From positions 1 through 38,083 of the forward strand of contig JADCFX010000079.1 in the NCBI GenBank assembly GCA_020249285.1: a stretch of DNA of 38,083 nt, in the 5' to 3' direction. Numbering within the stretch: position 1 is the first letter of the stretch; every line of letters begins with the position of its first letter. Shown here in pieces: positions 23,105-31,587 of the stretch. Below the pieces are notes generated by a model, which ran no database searches, was not told where the DNA came from, and saw only the letters and a program-made list of their open reading frames with translations. A program made the position numbers and the translations under genes. Source of the DNA: Roseomonas sp. Lineage in GTDB: Bacteria > Pseudomonadota > Alphaproteobacteria > Acetobacterales > Acetobacteraceae.

Positions 23105-23443
23105 ATGCGCAAAATCCTCCTGGCTTGTTTTCTGTTGTTCTCCTTGCCGCTTGCGGCGCAGGAACCGCCGCAATGCATTGAAGCCCGTGAAGGGCAATTG
23201 GCCTGCATGGCCGGTAAGCAATGCGCCTGCCGCTTCATTCCCGGCGGCAGCATGACAGGGCGGCCGGACCGCTTCGCCTGGGATTGCGGCATTAATCGCC
23301 CGAATTGCCCGCCTGATCCTAATATCGTGCAGCAGCCGGGCTATGCGCCGCCGATTGGCGGGGTTTGGGTCAATCCGCCGAATTTCCAGCCAGGGCCGGG
23401 GCCGGGTCCGATGCCACCCCGCCCAGGGCCGGGGCCGCGCTGA
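23105..23443 (+). CDS. Small secreted Cys-rich protein with Pro/Gly tail
   Basis: A 112-residue protein with a signal peptide (MRKILLACFLLFSLPLAAQ, cleavage near residue 18-19). The mature part has six cysteines at 24, 34, 40, 42, 61 and 68, which suggests disulfide bonding, and then a Pro/Gly tail (GPGPGPMPPRPGPGP). No known family is recognised. It is divergently placed against the ScsB-like thiol-disulfide gene across 100 bases, so it may be a client of that system; that link is inference. The HrpB gene follows 70 bases downstream on the same strand. The ATG at 23105 gives a normal signal peptide; upstream GTGAGG is a modest ribosome-binding site. Confidence 0.75.
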   Translation: MRKILLACFLLFSLPLAAQEPPQCIEAREGQLACMAGKQCACRFIPGGSMTGRPDRFAWDCGINRPNCPPDPNIVQQPGYAPPIGGVWVNPPNFQPGPGPGPMPPRPGPGPR

Positions 23444-23513
23444 CGCAAGCCGCTTGATTGCGCGCCGCCAGCGCGTCACATGGGTAGGGATATCTGGATA
23501 ATCTTTCCCGCCC

Positions 23514-25976
23514 ATGCTCCCCGAATTGCCCGTTACCGAAGCGCTGCCTGCGCTGCGCGCTGCCCTTAGCACCGCGTCCAACGCCGTACTGATCGCGCCG
23601 CCGGGTGCGGGCAAGACCACCATCGTGCCGCTCGCGCTGATGGAAGAAGCCTGGGCTGCCGAAGGGCGTATCCTGGTGTTGGAACCGCGCCGCGTTGCCG
23701 CCCGCGCCGCCGCGCGCCGTATGGCATCCCTGCTTGGGGAAGAACAGCCCGGCGGCACCATTGGGCTTTCCACGCGCCTTGATCGGCAATTCTCTGACCG
23801 CACGCGGGTTGAGGTGGTGACCGAAGGCCTATTGGTGCGCCGGCTGCAAACCGATCCCGGGCTTGAAGGTGTGGCGGCGATTTTCTTCGACGAAGCGCAT
23901 GAACGCAATTTGGACACGGATTTGGCGCTGGCGCTGGCGCTTGATTTGCAGCGCGCACTCCGCCCTGAACTGCGCTTGCTGGCCATGTCCGCCACTTTGG
24001 ATGGCGCGAGCTTCGCCGCGTTGATGGCCGAGGCAGGCGCCCCCGCCCCGGTGATTGAAAGCCTGGGCCGTGCCTATCCGGTCGAAATCCGCCACCGCGC
24101 GCGGGATTTGCGCGACCCGCGCGATTTGCCCGAAGCCATGGCAAGCGCAATCCGTGAGGCGCTGATCACGCATCCCGGCGATGTGCTGGCCTTCCTGCCG
24201 GGCTGGGGCGAAATCCGCCGCACCGCCGAAAGGCTTGGCGGGTTGGACGCGCTGGTGCTGCCATTGCATGGCGAATTACCGCCCACTGAACAGGACCGCG
24301 CGCTCACTCCCGCGCCGGATGGTCAACGCAAGGTGGTGCTGGCGACCTCCATCGCTGAGACATCGCTGACCGTGCCGGGGGTGCGGATTGTGGTGGATGG
24401 CGGCTATCGCCGTGCGCCGCGGCTTGATGCCGCGAGCGGGCTTTCGCGCCTGGTGACGCTTCGCATCGGCAAGGCCGCCGCCGAACAACGCGCGGGCCGC
24501 GCGGGGCGCACCGCGCCAGGGGTTGCCATAAGGCTCTGGACGGAAGCGCTGCATCGCGGCCTGCCGCAAGCGGACCGCCCCGAAATCCTGGAAGCAGAGC
24601 TTTCGGGCTTGGCGCTGGATTGCGCCGCCTGGGGGGCAGAGCCCGGCGCCTTGTCCTTTCTGGATACGCCCCCCGCCGGGACACTGGCCGCAGCGCGCGG
24701 CTTGCTGCGAGACCTGGATGCCTTGGATAAGGCCGGCCGCATCACGGAAATGGGACGCCGCATGGCGCGGATGGGCACGCACCCAAGGCTTGCCCGCATG
24801 ATGCTCGCGGCGGAAGGCAGCGCGGAAAAGGCACTTGCCGCCGAACTCGCGGCCCTTTTGGAAGAACGCGACCCTTTGCGCGGGCGGGAAGCGCCGGCTG
24901 ACATTGGGCTGCGCCTTGATCTGCTGGCAGGCGGAGATCACGCGGCGGCGGATCGCGGCGCGGTGCAGCGCATCCGCCGCGCTGCCGGCTTGCATCGGCG
25001 CCGGCTCGGCATTGGCAATGGCGTCGCCGCCGAAGGCGATGCCGGCGCCCTGCTGGCCGCTGGTTTCCCGGACCGCATCGCCGCCCGCCGCGGTGCCATG
25101 GATGGCGCCTTTCGCCTGGCCTCGGGCCAAGGGGCGCGCATCACGGGCATTGATCCCTTGGCCAAGGCGCCCTTGCTGGCCGTGGCTGACCTTGAAATCG
25201 CGGGGACCGAGGCGCGCATCCGCATGGCAGCCCCCATTGAACGCGCCGTGCTGGAAGCCCGCTTCCCCGAAAGGCTGCATCGTGAGGAAGGTGCCGCTTT
25301 TGATGCGCGCAGCGGTGCGGTGCTCGCGCGTCGGCGGCTTCGCTTTGGCCCCTTGGTCTTGGAAGAAGCGCCGCTGCCGCAAGCGGACCCGGCGGCGATG
25401 GCGGCGGCGCTCACTGAAGCCGTGGCGTCGCGCGGCTTGCGAGACCTGCCCTGGAATGAAGCAGCGCGGCAAACCCGTGCGCGGATTGGCTGGATGCGGC
25501 AGGTGGAAGGCGATGCCTGGCCTGATTGCTCCGATGAAATGCTGATCGCCTCTGCCCAGGCATGGCTGGCGCCGCATCTTTCGGGTCTTACGCGCTTGCA
25601 GGAATTGGCGGCGCTTGATCTTGCCCAGATCCTGCTTGGCTTGTTGCCGTGGGAAGCGCGCCGCAGCCTGGACCAGGCCCTGCCCGCGCGGCTTGCGCTG
25701 CCGGCGGGGCGGAGTGCCGCGATTGATTACGCGCGGGAAGTGCCAACCCTTGAAGCCCGCGCGCAACATTTGTTTGGCCTGCCGAGGCTGCCCTTGCTCG
25801 CTGCCGGGCGCGTGCCTCTGCAAGTGGCGCTGCTATCCCCCGCCGGGCGACCAATTGCCATCACGGGTGACTTGGCCGCGTTTTGGGCGGGAAGCTGGAG
25901 CGAGGTGCGGAAAGAAATGCGTGGGCGCTATCCGAAACATGCCTGGCCGGAAAATCCAGCCTCGACTGAAGGTTGA
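23514..25976 (+). CDS. hrpB: HrpB, DEAH-box ATP-dependent helicase
   Basis: An 820-residue DEAH-box helicase of normal HrpB length. Motifs are Walker A APPGAGKTT (residues 28-36, Lys34), DEAH at 126-129 (FFDEAHERNLDTDL), SAT at 159-161 and motif VI QRAGRAGRTAPG. The C-terminal HrpB domain follows (ALLSPAGRPIAITGDLAAFW), ending with GRYPKHAWPENP, a typical HrpB ending. The family has RNA/DNA-dependent ATPase activity, but its cellular task is poorly known; in E. coli it partners with PBP1b genes by position only. The protein is cytoplasmic. The ATG at 23514 is used; 34 bases separate its stop from the protease gene. Confidence 0.95.
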   Translation: MLPELPVTEALPALRAALSTASNAVLIAPPGAGKTTIVPLALMEEAWAAEGRILVLEPRRVAARAAARRMASLLGEEQPGGTIGLSTRLDRQFSDRTRVEVVTEGLLVRRLQTDPGLEGVAAIFFDEAHERNLDTDLALALALDLQRALRPELRLLAMSATLDGASFAALMAEAGAPAPVIESLGRAYPVEIRHRARDLRDPRDLPEAMASAIREALITHPGDVLAFLPGWGEIRRTAERLGGLDALVLPLHGELPPTEQDRALTPAPDGQRKVVLATSIAETSLTVPGVRIVVDGGYRRAPRLDAASGLSRLVTLRIGKAAAEQRAGRAGRTAPGVAIRLWTEALHRGLPQADRPEILEAELSGLALDCAAWGAEPGALSFLDTPPAGTLAAARGLLRDLDALDKAGRITEMGRRMARMGTHPRLARMMLAAEGSAEKALAAELAALLEERDPLRGREAPADIGLRLDLLAGGDHAAADRGAVQRIRRAAGLHRRRLGIGNGVAAEGDAGALLAAGFPDRIAARRGAMDGAFRLASGQGARITGIDPLAKAPLLAVADLEIAGTEARIRMAAPIERAVLEARFPERLHREEGAAFDARSGAVLARRRLRFGPLVLEEAPLPQADPAAMAAALTEAVASRGLRDLPWNEAARQTRARIGWMRQVEGDAWPDCSDEMLIASAQAWLAPHLSGLTRLQELAALDLAQILLGLLPWEARRSLDQALPARLALPAGRSAAIDYAREVPTLEARAQHLFGLPRLPLLAAGRVPLQVALLSPAGRPIAITGDLAAFWAGSWSEVRKEMRGRYPKHAWPENPASTEG

Positions 25977-26010
25977 AGCGCGCGCCGAAGCGGCGCATCT
26001 AAGCGCCATC

Positions 26011-27069
26011 ATGAATTCAATTCCGCCCCAGCTATCGCGCCGCGCCGCGCTTTTCCTGCCCGCTGCCCTGGCCGCCTGCGGCCCGGCCATTGCGCAGCGT
26101 GGCCTGCCGGATTTTGCTGATCTCGCGCAAAGCGTGATCCCGGCAGTGGTCAGCATTCAGGTCACGACGCGCGATGGCGCGCCCCCCGAATGGCGCAACC
26201 AGCCGCGGGAACGCAACCAACGCGAACCTTCCCGTCGCAGGGGGCCGATCATCCAGGGCGCTGGTTCGGGCTTCATCATCGAACCTTCCGGCATCATCGT
26301 GACCAATGCGCATGTGCTTGGCGAAGCCGCAAATGTGCTGGTTGGTCTGCATGATGGGTCGGAGTACCCGGCCACCATTATCGGCATTGATGAATTGACC
26401 GATATCGCCTTGCTCAAGATCGAAGCGCAAAGGCCCTTATCGGCGGTCTCCCTTGGCCATTCGCGCCAGATGCGCGTTGGGCAATGGGTTCTGGCTGCGG
26501 GCAATCCCTTCGGGCTTGGCGGGTCTGTCACGTCTGGCATCATCTCGGCCATAGGGCGCGATATTCGCCTTGGGCCTTATGATGATTTCATCCAGACCGA
26601 TGCACCGATCAATCCGGGCAATTCCGGCGGGCCGCTATTCAACATGGCGGGAGAGGTGATTGGCATCACAACGCTGATTTTCTCCCCGAGCGGTGCATCG
26701 GCAGGGATCGGCTTTGCCGTGCCATCCGATCTGGCGCGCCCGGTGATTGAACAATTGCTGCGCGGCGGGCGGGTTGAACGCGGCTGGCTCGGCGTCTCCG
26801 TGGGCGATGTGGAGGCCGCGCCAGGTCGCCCGCCGCGCGGTGGTGCGCAAGTGCTGGGGGTAGAGCGTGGCAGCCCCGCCGCCCGTTCGGGCCTGCGCCA
26901 GGGCGATGTGATCACCGCAGTAGATGGGGCGCGCATCAGCAATAATCGCGAATTGGTGCGCGGCATTTCCGCCATTCCGCCGGGGCAGAATGCGCGGCTT
27001 TCCCTGATACGGGAAGGGCGCGTGATGGAAATCACCGTTCAGGTGGGGCGTCGGCCAAGCCCCGGCTGA
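26011..27069 (+). CDS. DegP/HtrA-like periplasmic serine protease
   Basis: A 352-residue trypsin-like protease with one PDZ domain. The triad is His101 (VTNAHVLG), Asp131 (DELTDIALLK) and Ser205 (NPGNSGGPLF). The PDZ domain covers about residues 255-345 (GWLGVSVGDV, SPAARSGLRQGDVI). The N-terminus SRRAALFLPAALAACGPAIAQ combines a twin-arginine-like pair with a possible lipobox (LAAC, Cys23), so it could be a Tat or a lipoprotein substrate rather than a plain Sec one. One PDZ rather than two resembles DegS-type or short DegP forms. The ATG at 26011 is preferred because earlier in-frame codons lie within hrpB. A two-component system follows 81 bases downstream, hinting at an envelope-stress module. 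Confidence 0.92.
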   Translation: MNSIPPQLSRRAALFLPAALAACGPAIAQRGLPDFADLAQSVIPAVVSIQVTTRDGAPPEWRNQPRERNQREPSRRRGPIIQGAGSGFIIEPSGIIVTNAHVLGEAANVLVGLHDGSEYPATIIGIDELTDIALLKIEAQRPLSAVSLGHSRQMRVGQWVLAAGNPFGLGGSVTSGIISAIGRDIRLGPYDDFIQTDAPINPGNSGGPLFNMAGEVIGITTLIFSPSGASAGIGFAVPSDLARPVIEQLLRGGRVERGWLGVSVGDVEAAPGRPPRGGAQVLGVERGSPAARSGLRQGDVITAVDGARISNNRELVRGISAIPPGQNARLSLIREGRVMEITVQVGRRPSPG

Positions 27070-27150
27070 GGGTTTGCTTTGAATAATCCAGCGAAGGGGC
27101 GTAGCGTTCCGGCGCCGCGGAGTCTGGTCTATTTCTGGAGTTAGCCTGCC

Positions 27151-27831
27151 ATGCAAATCCTGCTTGTTGAGGATGATGCCGAGGTCGCCCGTTTTGTGAA
27201 AAAGGGCCTGCAAGAGGCCGGGCATATTGTCGAGCACGTCGCCAATGGGCGCGACGGGCTTTTCATGGCCGCGTCCGAACCTTTTGATCTGCTCATCCTG
27301 GATCGCATGCTGCCGGGTGGCGTGGATGGCCTGAGGATCGTTGAAACCCTGCGGAGCCAGGGCAATAAAACCCCAGTGCTGTTTCTGACCGCGCTTGGCG
27401 CGGTTGATGAACGCGTGAAGGGGCTGAAGGCCGGCGGCGATGATTATCTGGTCAAGCCCTTCGCCTTTGCCGAATTGCTGGCACGCATTGAAGCGCTCGC
27501 GCGCCGGCCCGCCATGGAAGTGCCGGCGACAAAACTGACCGTGGCGGATCTTGAGGTTGATCTGCTCTCTCGCACTGTCATGCGAGGCGGCAAGCGCATT
27601 GAAGTGCAGCCGCGCGAATTCCGCCTGCTTGAACATCTGATGCGCCATGTGGGCCAGGTGGTCACGCGCACCATGTTGCTTGAGAAGGTTTGGGATTATC
27701 ACTTTGATCCGCAGACGAATGTGATTGATGTCCATGTCTCTCGCCTGCGGCAAAAGGTGGATAAGGGCTTTGATGTGCCGCTGATCCATACCGTGCGCAA
27801 TGCGGGCTATATGATCCGCGCCGAAGCCTGA
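27151..27831 (+). CDS. OmpR-family response regulator
   Basis: A 226-residue regulator with a receiver domain (residues 1-120) and a winged-helix DNA-binding domain (about 128-224). Asp51 (LLILDRML) is the phosphorylation site, with acidic pair Glu7/Asp8/Asp9 and Lys at KPF. The loop after Asp51 reads MLPGGVDGL, one residue longer than the usual MLPGMDGL. GGAG is about 10 bases before the ATG at 27151. The partner histidine kinase begins 6 bases after the stop. The order protease, regulator, kinase recalls the degP-feuPQ linkage I remember from rhizobia, but orthology was not tested. The regulated genes are unknown; DegP-like protease is a candidate target. Confidence 0.94.
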   Translation: MQILLVEDDAEVARFVKKGLQEAGHIVEHVANGRDGLFMAASEPFDLLILDRMLPGGVDGLRIVETLRSQGNKTPVLFLTALGAVDERVKGLKAGGDDYLVKPFAFAELLARIEALARRPAMEVPATKLTVADLEVDLLSRTVMRGGKRIEVQPREFRLLEHLMRHVGQVVTRTMLLEKVWDYHFDPQTNVIDVHVSRLRQKVDKGFDVPLIHTVRNAGYMIRAEA

Positions 27832-27837
27832 TGCCTG

Positions 27838-29253
27838 ATGGCCGCGCCGCCTGAAGAAGCTGGCGGCTGGCGCGATATTGGCGCCTATCTGAAAAGTGCC
27901 GGCTTTCGCTTCGCCGCCCTATTTGCCGTGCTGTTTCTTGCAGCGATCGCCAGCTTTGCGCTGATGCTCTGGTGGGGCACGGCGGGCACGCTGTCGCGCC
28001 AGATAGATGATGCGATCCGCGCCGATGCGATTGGCTTGCAGGAAGCTTGGCGCGGCGGCGGCGTGGCTGCAGCGACGGAGGCGATTGGCGAAAGACTGGC
28101 GGTGGATATTGATGATCACGCTATCTATTTGTTGATGGATGAGGCGGGGAATCGCCTTGCCGGTAATCTGGATCGCTGGCCGTCGGCTGCCGAGATACCT
28201 GGTTCCTGGTCTTCCGATATGGTGCGCCGCGATGGTGTCGCGGTGCCGGCACGCTTGCATCGCGTGCTGCTTGATCAGGGCCATCGCTTGCTGGTCGGGC
28301 GCGATGCGACTGATCGCGAAAACCTCCGTACCCTGCTGTCTGAAGCGCTGTTATGGTCCTTTGCTGTTGCTGTTGCCTTTGCTCTGGCGGGGGCGGCGGC
28401 GCTGCGGCGCGTATTGGCCGATAGGCTGCGTGCTGCTTCATTGACTGCGGGCGCCATTGCTGCCGGTGACCTTTCCCGCCGTGTGCCGCTTTCGACGCAA
28501 CGCGATGAATTCGATCAATTGGGCGCCAGTATGAACGCCATGCTGGATCGCATTGATCAGCTGATGATAGGCATCAAGGGCGTTTCTGATTCGATCGCGC
28601 ATGATTTGCGCACGCCCATCGCGCGCGCGCGCATGCGGCTTGAAAATGCGCTGCTCACCGCCCCGGATGAGGAAAGCCTGCGCGCTGCCATGGAAACCAC
28701 GGTGGCCGATTTGGATGGCATCAGCCGCGTCTTTCAAGCGTTGCTCCGTATTGCCGAGGCTGAGGCCGGCGCCCGGCGCGCTGCCTTCGCACGCTTCGAT
28801 CTGACGGCAGTGCTGACCGATGCGGCGGACGTCTATGGCGCGCTTGCCGAAGAACGCGGGCAGCTTCTGGAAACGAACTGGCCCGAAAAGCTCACCATGG
28901 TGGGGGATCGCGATATGGTGCTGCAGGCCATCGCCAATCTTCTGGACAATGCGGTGAAATTCACCCCCGAAGGCGGCACGATCCGCCTGAGCGCCAGCGC
29001 ACCCGCGCGCGGTAAGCGACAAATAAGCGTGAGCGATGAGGGGCCGGGCCTGGCGCCCATAGATATCGCCAGAGCGGGGGAGCGTTTCTTCCGTGCTGAT
29101 CCATCCCGCGCCTTGCCGGGCTCCGGGCTTGGGCTTTCCCTGGTCAAGGCGGTCGCGGCGCTCCATGGCGGAGAATTGCATCTTGGGGATGCCCGGCCCG
29201 GCGCGGAAAGGCCAGGGTTGGAAGCACGCCTCACGCTCAGTTCCCGCGCATGA
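27838..29253 (+). CDS. Sensor histidine kinase
   Basis: A 471-residue membrane kinase. Transmembrane segments lie at about residues 23-47 and 167-190, with a periplasmic sensor region of roughly 120 residues between. A HAMP domain (about 191-243) leads to the HisKA dimerisation domain with phosphorylated His255 (DSIAHDLRTPIARARMRLEN). The ATPase domain has the N box NLLDNAVKF (367-375), DEGPGLAP and GSGLGLSLVKAV. It would phosphorylate the regulator encoded just upstream. The start at 27838 is 6 bases after that gene; no strong ribosome-binding site, which fits coupled translation. The sensed signal is unknown. Confidence 0.94.
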   Translation: MAAPPEEAGGWRDIGAYLKSAGFRFAALFAVLFLAAIASFALMLWWGTAGTLSRQIDDAIRADAIGLQEAWRGGGVAAATEAIGERLAVDIDDHAIYLLMDEAGNRLAGNLDRWPSAAEIPGSWSSDMVRRDGVAVPARLHRVLLDQGHRLLVGRDATDRENLRTLLSEALLWSFAVAVAFALAGAAALRRVLADRLRAASLTAGAIAAGDLSRRVPLSTQRDEFDQLGASMNAMLDRIDQLMIGIKGVSDSIAHDLRTPIARARMRLENALLTAPDEESLRAAMETTVADLDGISRVFQALLRIAEAEAGARRAAFARFDLTAVLTDAADVYGALAEERGQLLETNWPEKLTMVGDRDMVLQAIANLLDNAVKFTPEGGTIRLSASAPARGKRQISVSDEGPGLAPIDIARAGERFFRADPSRALPGSGLGLSLVKAVAALHGGELHLGDARPGAERPGLEARLTLSSRA

Positions 29254-29310
29254 CGCGGGCTTCATGAGGCCGAAACGCCCCGGCAGGGCGGCAGGGCTTA
29301 AAAGGCGCCT

Positions 29311-29565
29311 ATGCCTTGGGTGTTCGCCCTTTTGCTAGTCGCTTCAACGCCCACCTTCGCGCAGCAATCTGCGCCGCGGCTTATCTCCGATTCGCCCGAG
29401 TATTGCGCAGAACTTGCGGGCCGCTTTGATGCGCTTGGCGCGGAAGCATCGGCTCATTTGCGGGTGCTTGCCAATGAAGGCAGGCAACTTTGCGCTGAAG
29501 GTCAGACCCGCAGCGGTATCGCCAAGCTGCGCCGCGCGCTCAAGGAAGCGCAGCGTGGAGAGTAA
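29311..29565 (+). CDS. Small secreted protein with two cysteines
   Basis: An 84-residue protein with a signal peptide (MPWVFALLLVASTPTFAQ, cleavage near residue 18). The mature 66 residues hold Cys32 and Cys61, likely one disulfide, and appear helical (EYCAELAGRFDAL, LANEGRQLCAEG, GIAKLRRALKEAQ). No family is assigned. It follows the kinase gene by 57 bases on the same strand and could be part of that unit. There is no experimental or family basis for a function. Confidence 0.72.
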   Translation: MPWVFALLLVASTPTFAQQSAPRLISDSPEYCAELAGRFDALGAEASAHLRVLANEGRQLCAEGQTRSGIAKLRRALKEAQRGE

Positions 29566-29617
29566 GGCACGTAAGCCCCCCATGGACGCCGCCGCGCAGT
29601 GATGGTTCCTTGCGCTG

Positions 29618-30775
29618 ATGGATTTGCCGCTTTCCCCCCGCATCCGCGCCACCGGCGCCCCGCCCATCCCTGCCGTGCGCGGCTGGGCCGCCCGCTACCA
29701 GGGGGGCGCCGGGCCGGTGCTCGATCTGACCCAGGCCGTGCCTGGCTATCCGCCGCATGCGGATTTGCTGACGCGCCTTGCTGCCGCCGCGGGCGATCCG
29801 AAATCCGCTGGCTATGGCCCGATTGAAGGCGAAGCGGCGCTGCGCGAAGCCCTGGCCGCCGATATGGCGCGCGCCTATGAAGCGCGGATCGGCGCCGCCG
29901 ATATCGCCATCACCGCCGGTGGCAATCTGGCTTTTACACTCGCCAAGATGACACTCGCCAGCAGCGGTGAAGCGGTGATGCTGCCCGCGCCTTGGTATTT
30001 CAACCACCGCATGGCCCTGGAAGCGCTTGGCATTCCCTGCCGCGTTTTGCCCTGCCGGGCAGAGGATGGCTTCCTGCCCGACCCCGCACTCGCGGCGACG
30101 CTGATGCAAGGCGTGCGCGCCGTGGTTTTGGTCACGCCGAATAACCCGACCGGCGCCACCTATTCGTCTGACCTCATCGCGCAATTCGCGAAGCTTTGTC
30201 GCGATCACGGCGCCTGGTTGGTGCTGGATGAAACCTATCGGGACTTCATCCCGGAAGCCGCGGGCGCACCACATGGGCTTTTCCAGGATGCGGCGTGGCG
30301 CGACCATGTGGTGCATCTCTATTCATTCTCGAAAGCCTATTGCGTGCCCGGCCATCGCGTCGGCGCCATTGCGGCGGGGCAGGGCTTTCAGCGCGAATTG
30401 GCGAAAGCGATTGATACCGTGCAGATTTGCCCACCGCGCGCGCCGCAAATCGCGCTGTCCTGGGGCGTGGAGGCTTTGCGCGATTGGCGCGCCGGCAATC
30501 GTGCCATCATGGCCGAACGCGCGGCTTTCTTCCGTGCTGCCATGGCACCGCTCAATGCTTGGCGTATTGATGCGCTTGGCACCTATTTCGCCTATTTGCG
30601 CCTGCCGGATGGCGCCGGAGATTCTGAAGCGACTGCCGAGGCTTTGGCGGTGGAACGCGGTCTGTTAGGCCTGCCCGGCAGCTTCTTCGGCCCCGGCCAG
30701 GAACGCCATTTGCGCCTGGCTTTCGCCAATGCCGAAGAAGCGGTGATTGCTGCCGTCCCGGGGCGGCTGGCGTGA
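29618..30775 (+). CDS. PLP-dependent aminotransferase, class I/II
   Basis: A 385-residue fold-type I aminotransferase. PLP contacts visible are Asn176 (TPNNPTGA), Asp204 (LVLDETY) and the Schiff-base Lys239 (LYSFSKAYCVPGHRVG). An Arg near the C-terminus (HLRLAFAN) would bind the substrate carboxylate. The likely reaction is amino transfer between an amino acid and a 2-oxo acid; the particular substrate is not readable, and aspartate/alanine-type or aromatic enzymes are equally possible. It ends four bases before the convergent methyltransferase gene, so the two 3' ends almost touch and no hairpin fits between. No clear ribosome-binding site precedes the ATG at 29618. Confidence 0.93.
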   Translation: MDLPLSPRIRATGAPPIPAVRGWAARYQGGAGPVLDLTQAVPGYPPHADLLTRLAAAAGDPKSAGYGPIEGEAALREALAADMARAYEARIGAADIAITAGGNLAFTLAKMTLASSGEAVMLPAPWYFNHRMALEALGIPCRVLPCRAEDGFLPDPALAATLMQGVRAVVLVTPNNPTGATYSSDLIAQFAKLCRDHGAWLVLDETYRDFIPEAAGAPHGLFQDAAWRDHVVHLYSFSKAYCVPGHRVGAIAAGQGFQRELAKAIDTVQICPPRAPQIALSWGVEALRDWRAGNRAIMAERAAFFRAAMAPLNAWRIDALGTYFAYLRLPDGAGDSEATAEALAVERGLLGLPGSFFGPGQERHLRLAFANAEEAVIAAVPGRLA

Positions 30776-30779
30776 AGTT

Positions 30780-31472
30780 TTAGACGACTCGCAGCGGTTG
30801 AATATTCCGCACACTCAGCAGCGTAAAAATACCGCCCGGCTGGCAGGGTTCCATTGCTTCCACGGTCACATCTTCCGGGTTCAGCAAATCGCGTAGCGCG
30901 AAATCTGGATGCCAGCCCAGCCGGCGAGATAGCGGCGCCATGGCGCGTTCCACCCACCAGCGCGGACCACCTTCCGCTGCGAAGTGATTGACGAACAGCA
31001 TATGCCCGCCTGGCCGCACCACGCGCGACATTTCCGCATAAAGCTTGCGCGCATCGGGCACGACACTCGCGGTGAACATCGCAACGGCAATATCGAAGGA
31101 CCCATCTTCGAAGGCCATTTCTTCCGCGTTCATTTCAACCAGGCCGCGCACATGCGACAGCTTGTCTTCCGCAACACGTTCATGGGCCTTGGCGAGCATT
31201 TCCCGCGACAGATCAATGCCAACCACCTGCAAATCGCGCCGATAAAGCGGCAGCGCCAGGCCAGTGCCGACCCCCACTTCCAAGACGCGCGGCCCAGCGA
31301 GGCGATTGACGGCTTCCACTGCGCGCTTGCGCCCAAAGGCAGAAACCCCACCAAAAACCAGATCATAAACCCCCGCCCAACGGCGATAGGCTTCGCGAAC
31401 GCTATCAGCGTCCAACGCCTCACGCGCGTGGCCGCGTTCTTCTGCGCCCTTGGCCAGACCGATATTTGCCAT
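30780..31472 (-). CDS. Phosphatidylethanolamine N-methyltransferase-like (PmtA) SAM methyltransferase
   Basis: A 230-residue class I SAM methyltransferase. The SAM motif is VLEVGVGTGLALPLY at about residues 63-77, followed by GIDLSREML and the acidic SFDIAVAMFTASVVPD. The start region VREAYRRWAGVYDLVFGGV and the overall length resemble Rhodobacter-type PmtA, which methylates phosphatidylethanolamine stepwise to phosphatidylcholine at the membrane surface. A UbiE/MenG-like enzyme is the main alternative. The ATG at 31472 has AGGGAA about 11 bases upstream. The EamA transporter gene lies upstream on the same strand with a 115-base gap, which contains AAATCTG twice and no gene. Confidence 0.78.
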   Translation of the reverse strand: MANIGLAKGAEERGHAREALDADSVREAYRRWAGVYDLVFGGVSAFGRKRAVEAVNRLAGPRVLEVGVGTGLALPLYRRDLQVVGIDLSREMLAKAHERVAEDKLSHVRGLVEMNAEEMAFEDGSFDIAVAMFTASVVPDARKLYAEMSRVVRPGGHMLFVNHFAAEGGPRWWVERAMAPLSRRLGWHPDFALRDLLNPEDVTVEAMEPCQPGGIFTLLSVRNIQPLRVV

Positions 31473-31587
31473 TGGTATAGTGATTCCCTGAGCCGCCGGT
31501 TAAGGGCGGGATGAACACCCGAAATAAGGTCTCGTCAATCTTTTTGCTAGGTTTTGGGATTGCAGGCCAAATCTGACACCAAATCTG

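Noticed and set aside
23388..23441. GGGCCGGGGCCG-type repeats in the small Cys-rich gene as a regulatory repeat
   Set aside because: They simply encode the Pro/Gly tail in frame.
31473..31587. AAATCTG direct repeats as an operator before the pmtA-like gene
   Set aside because: Only seven bases are shared and the spacing and position near the upstream gene end give no regulatory pattern.
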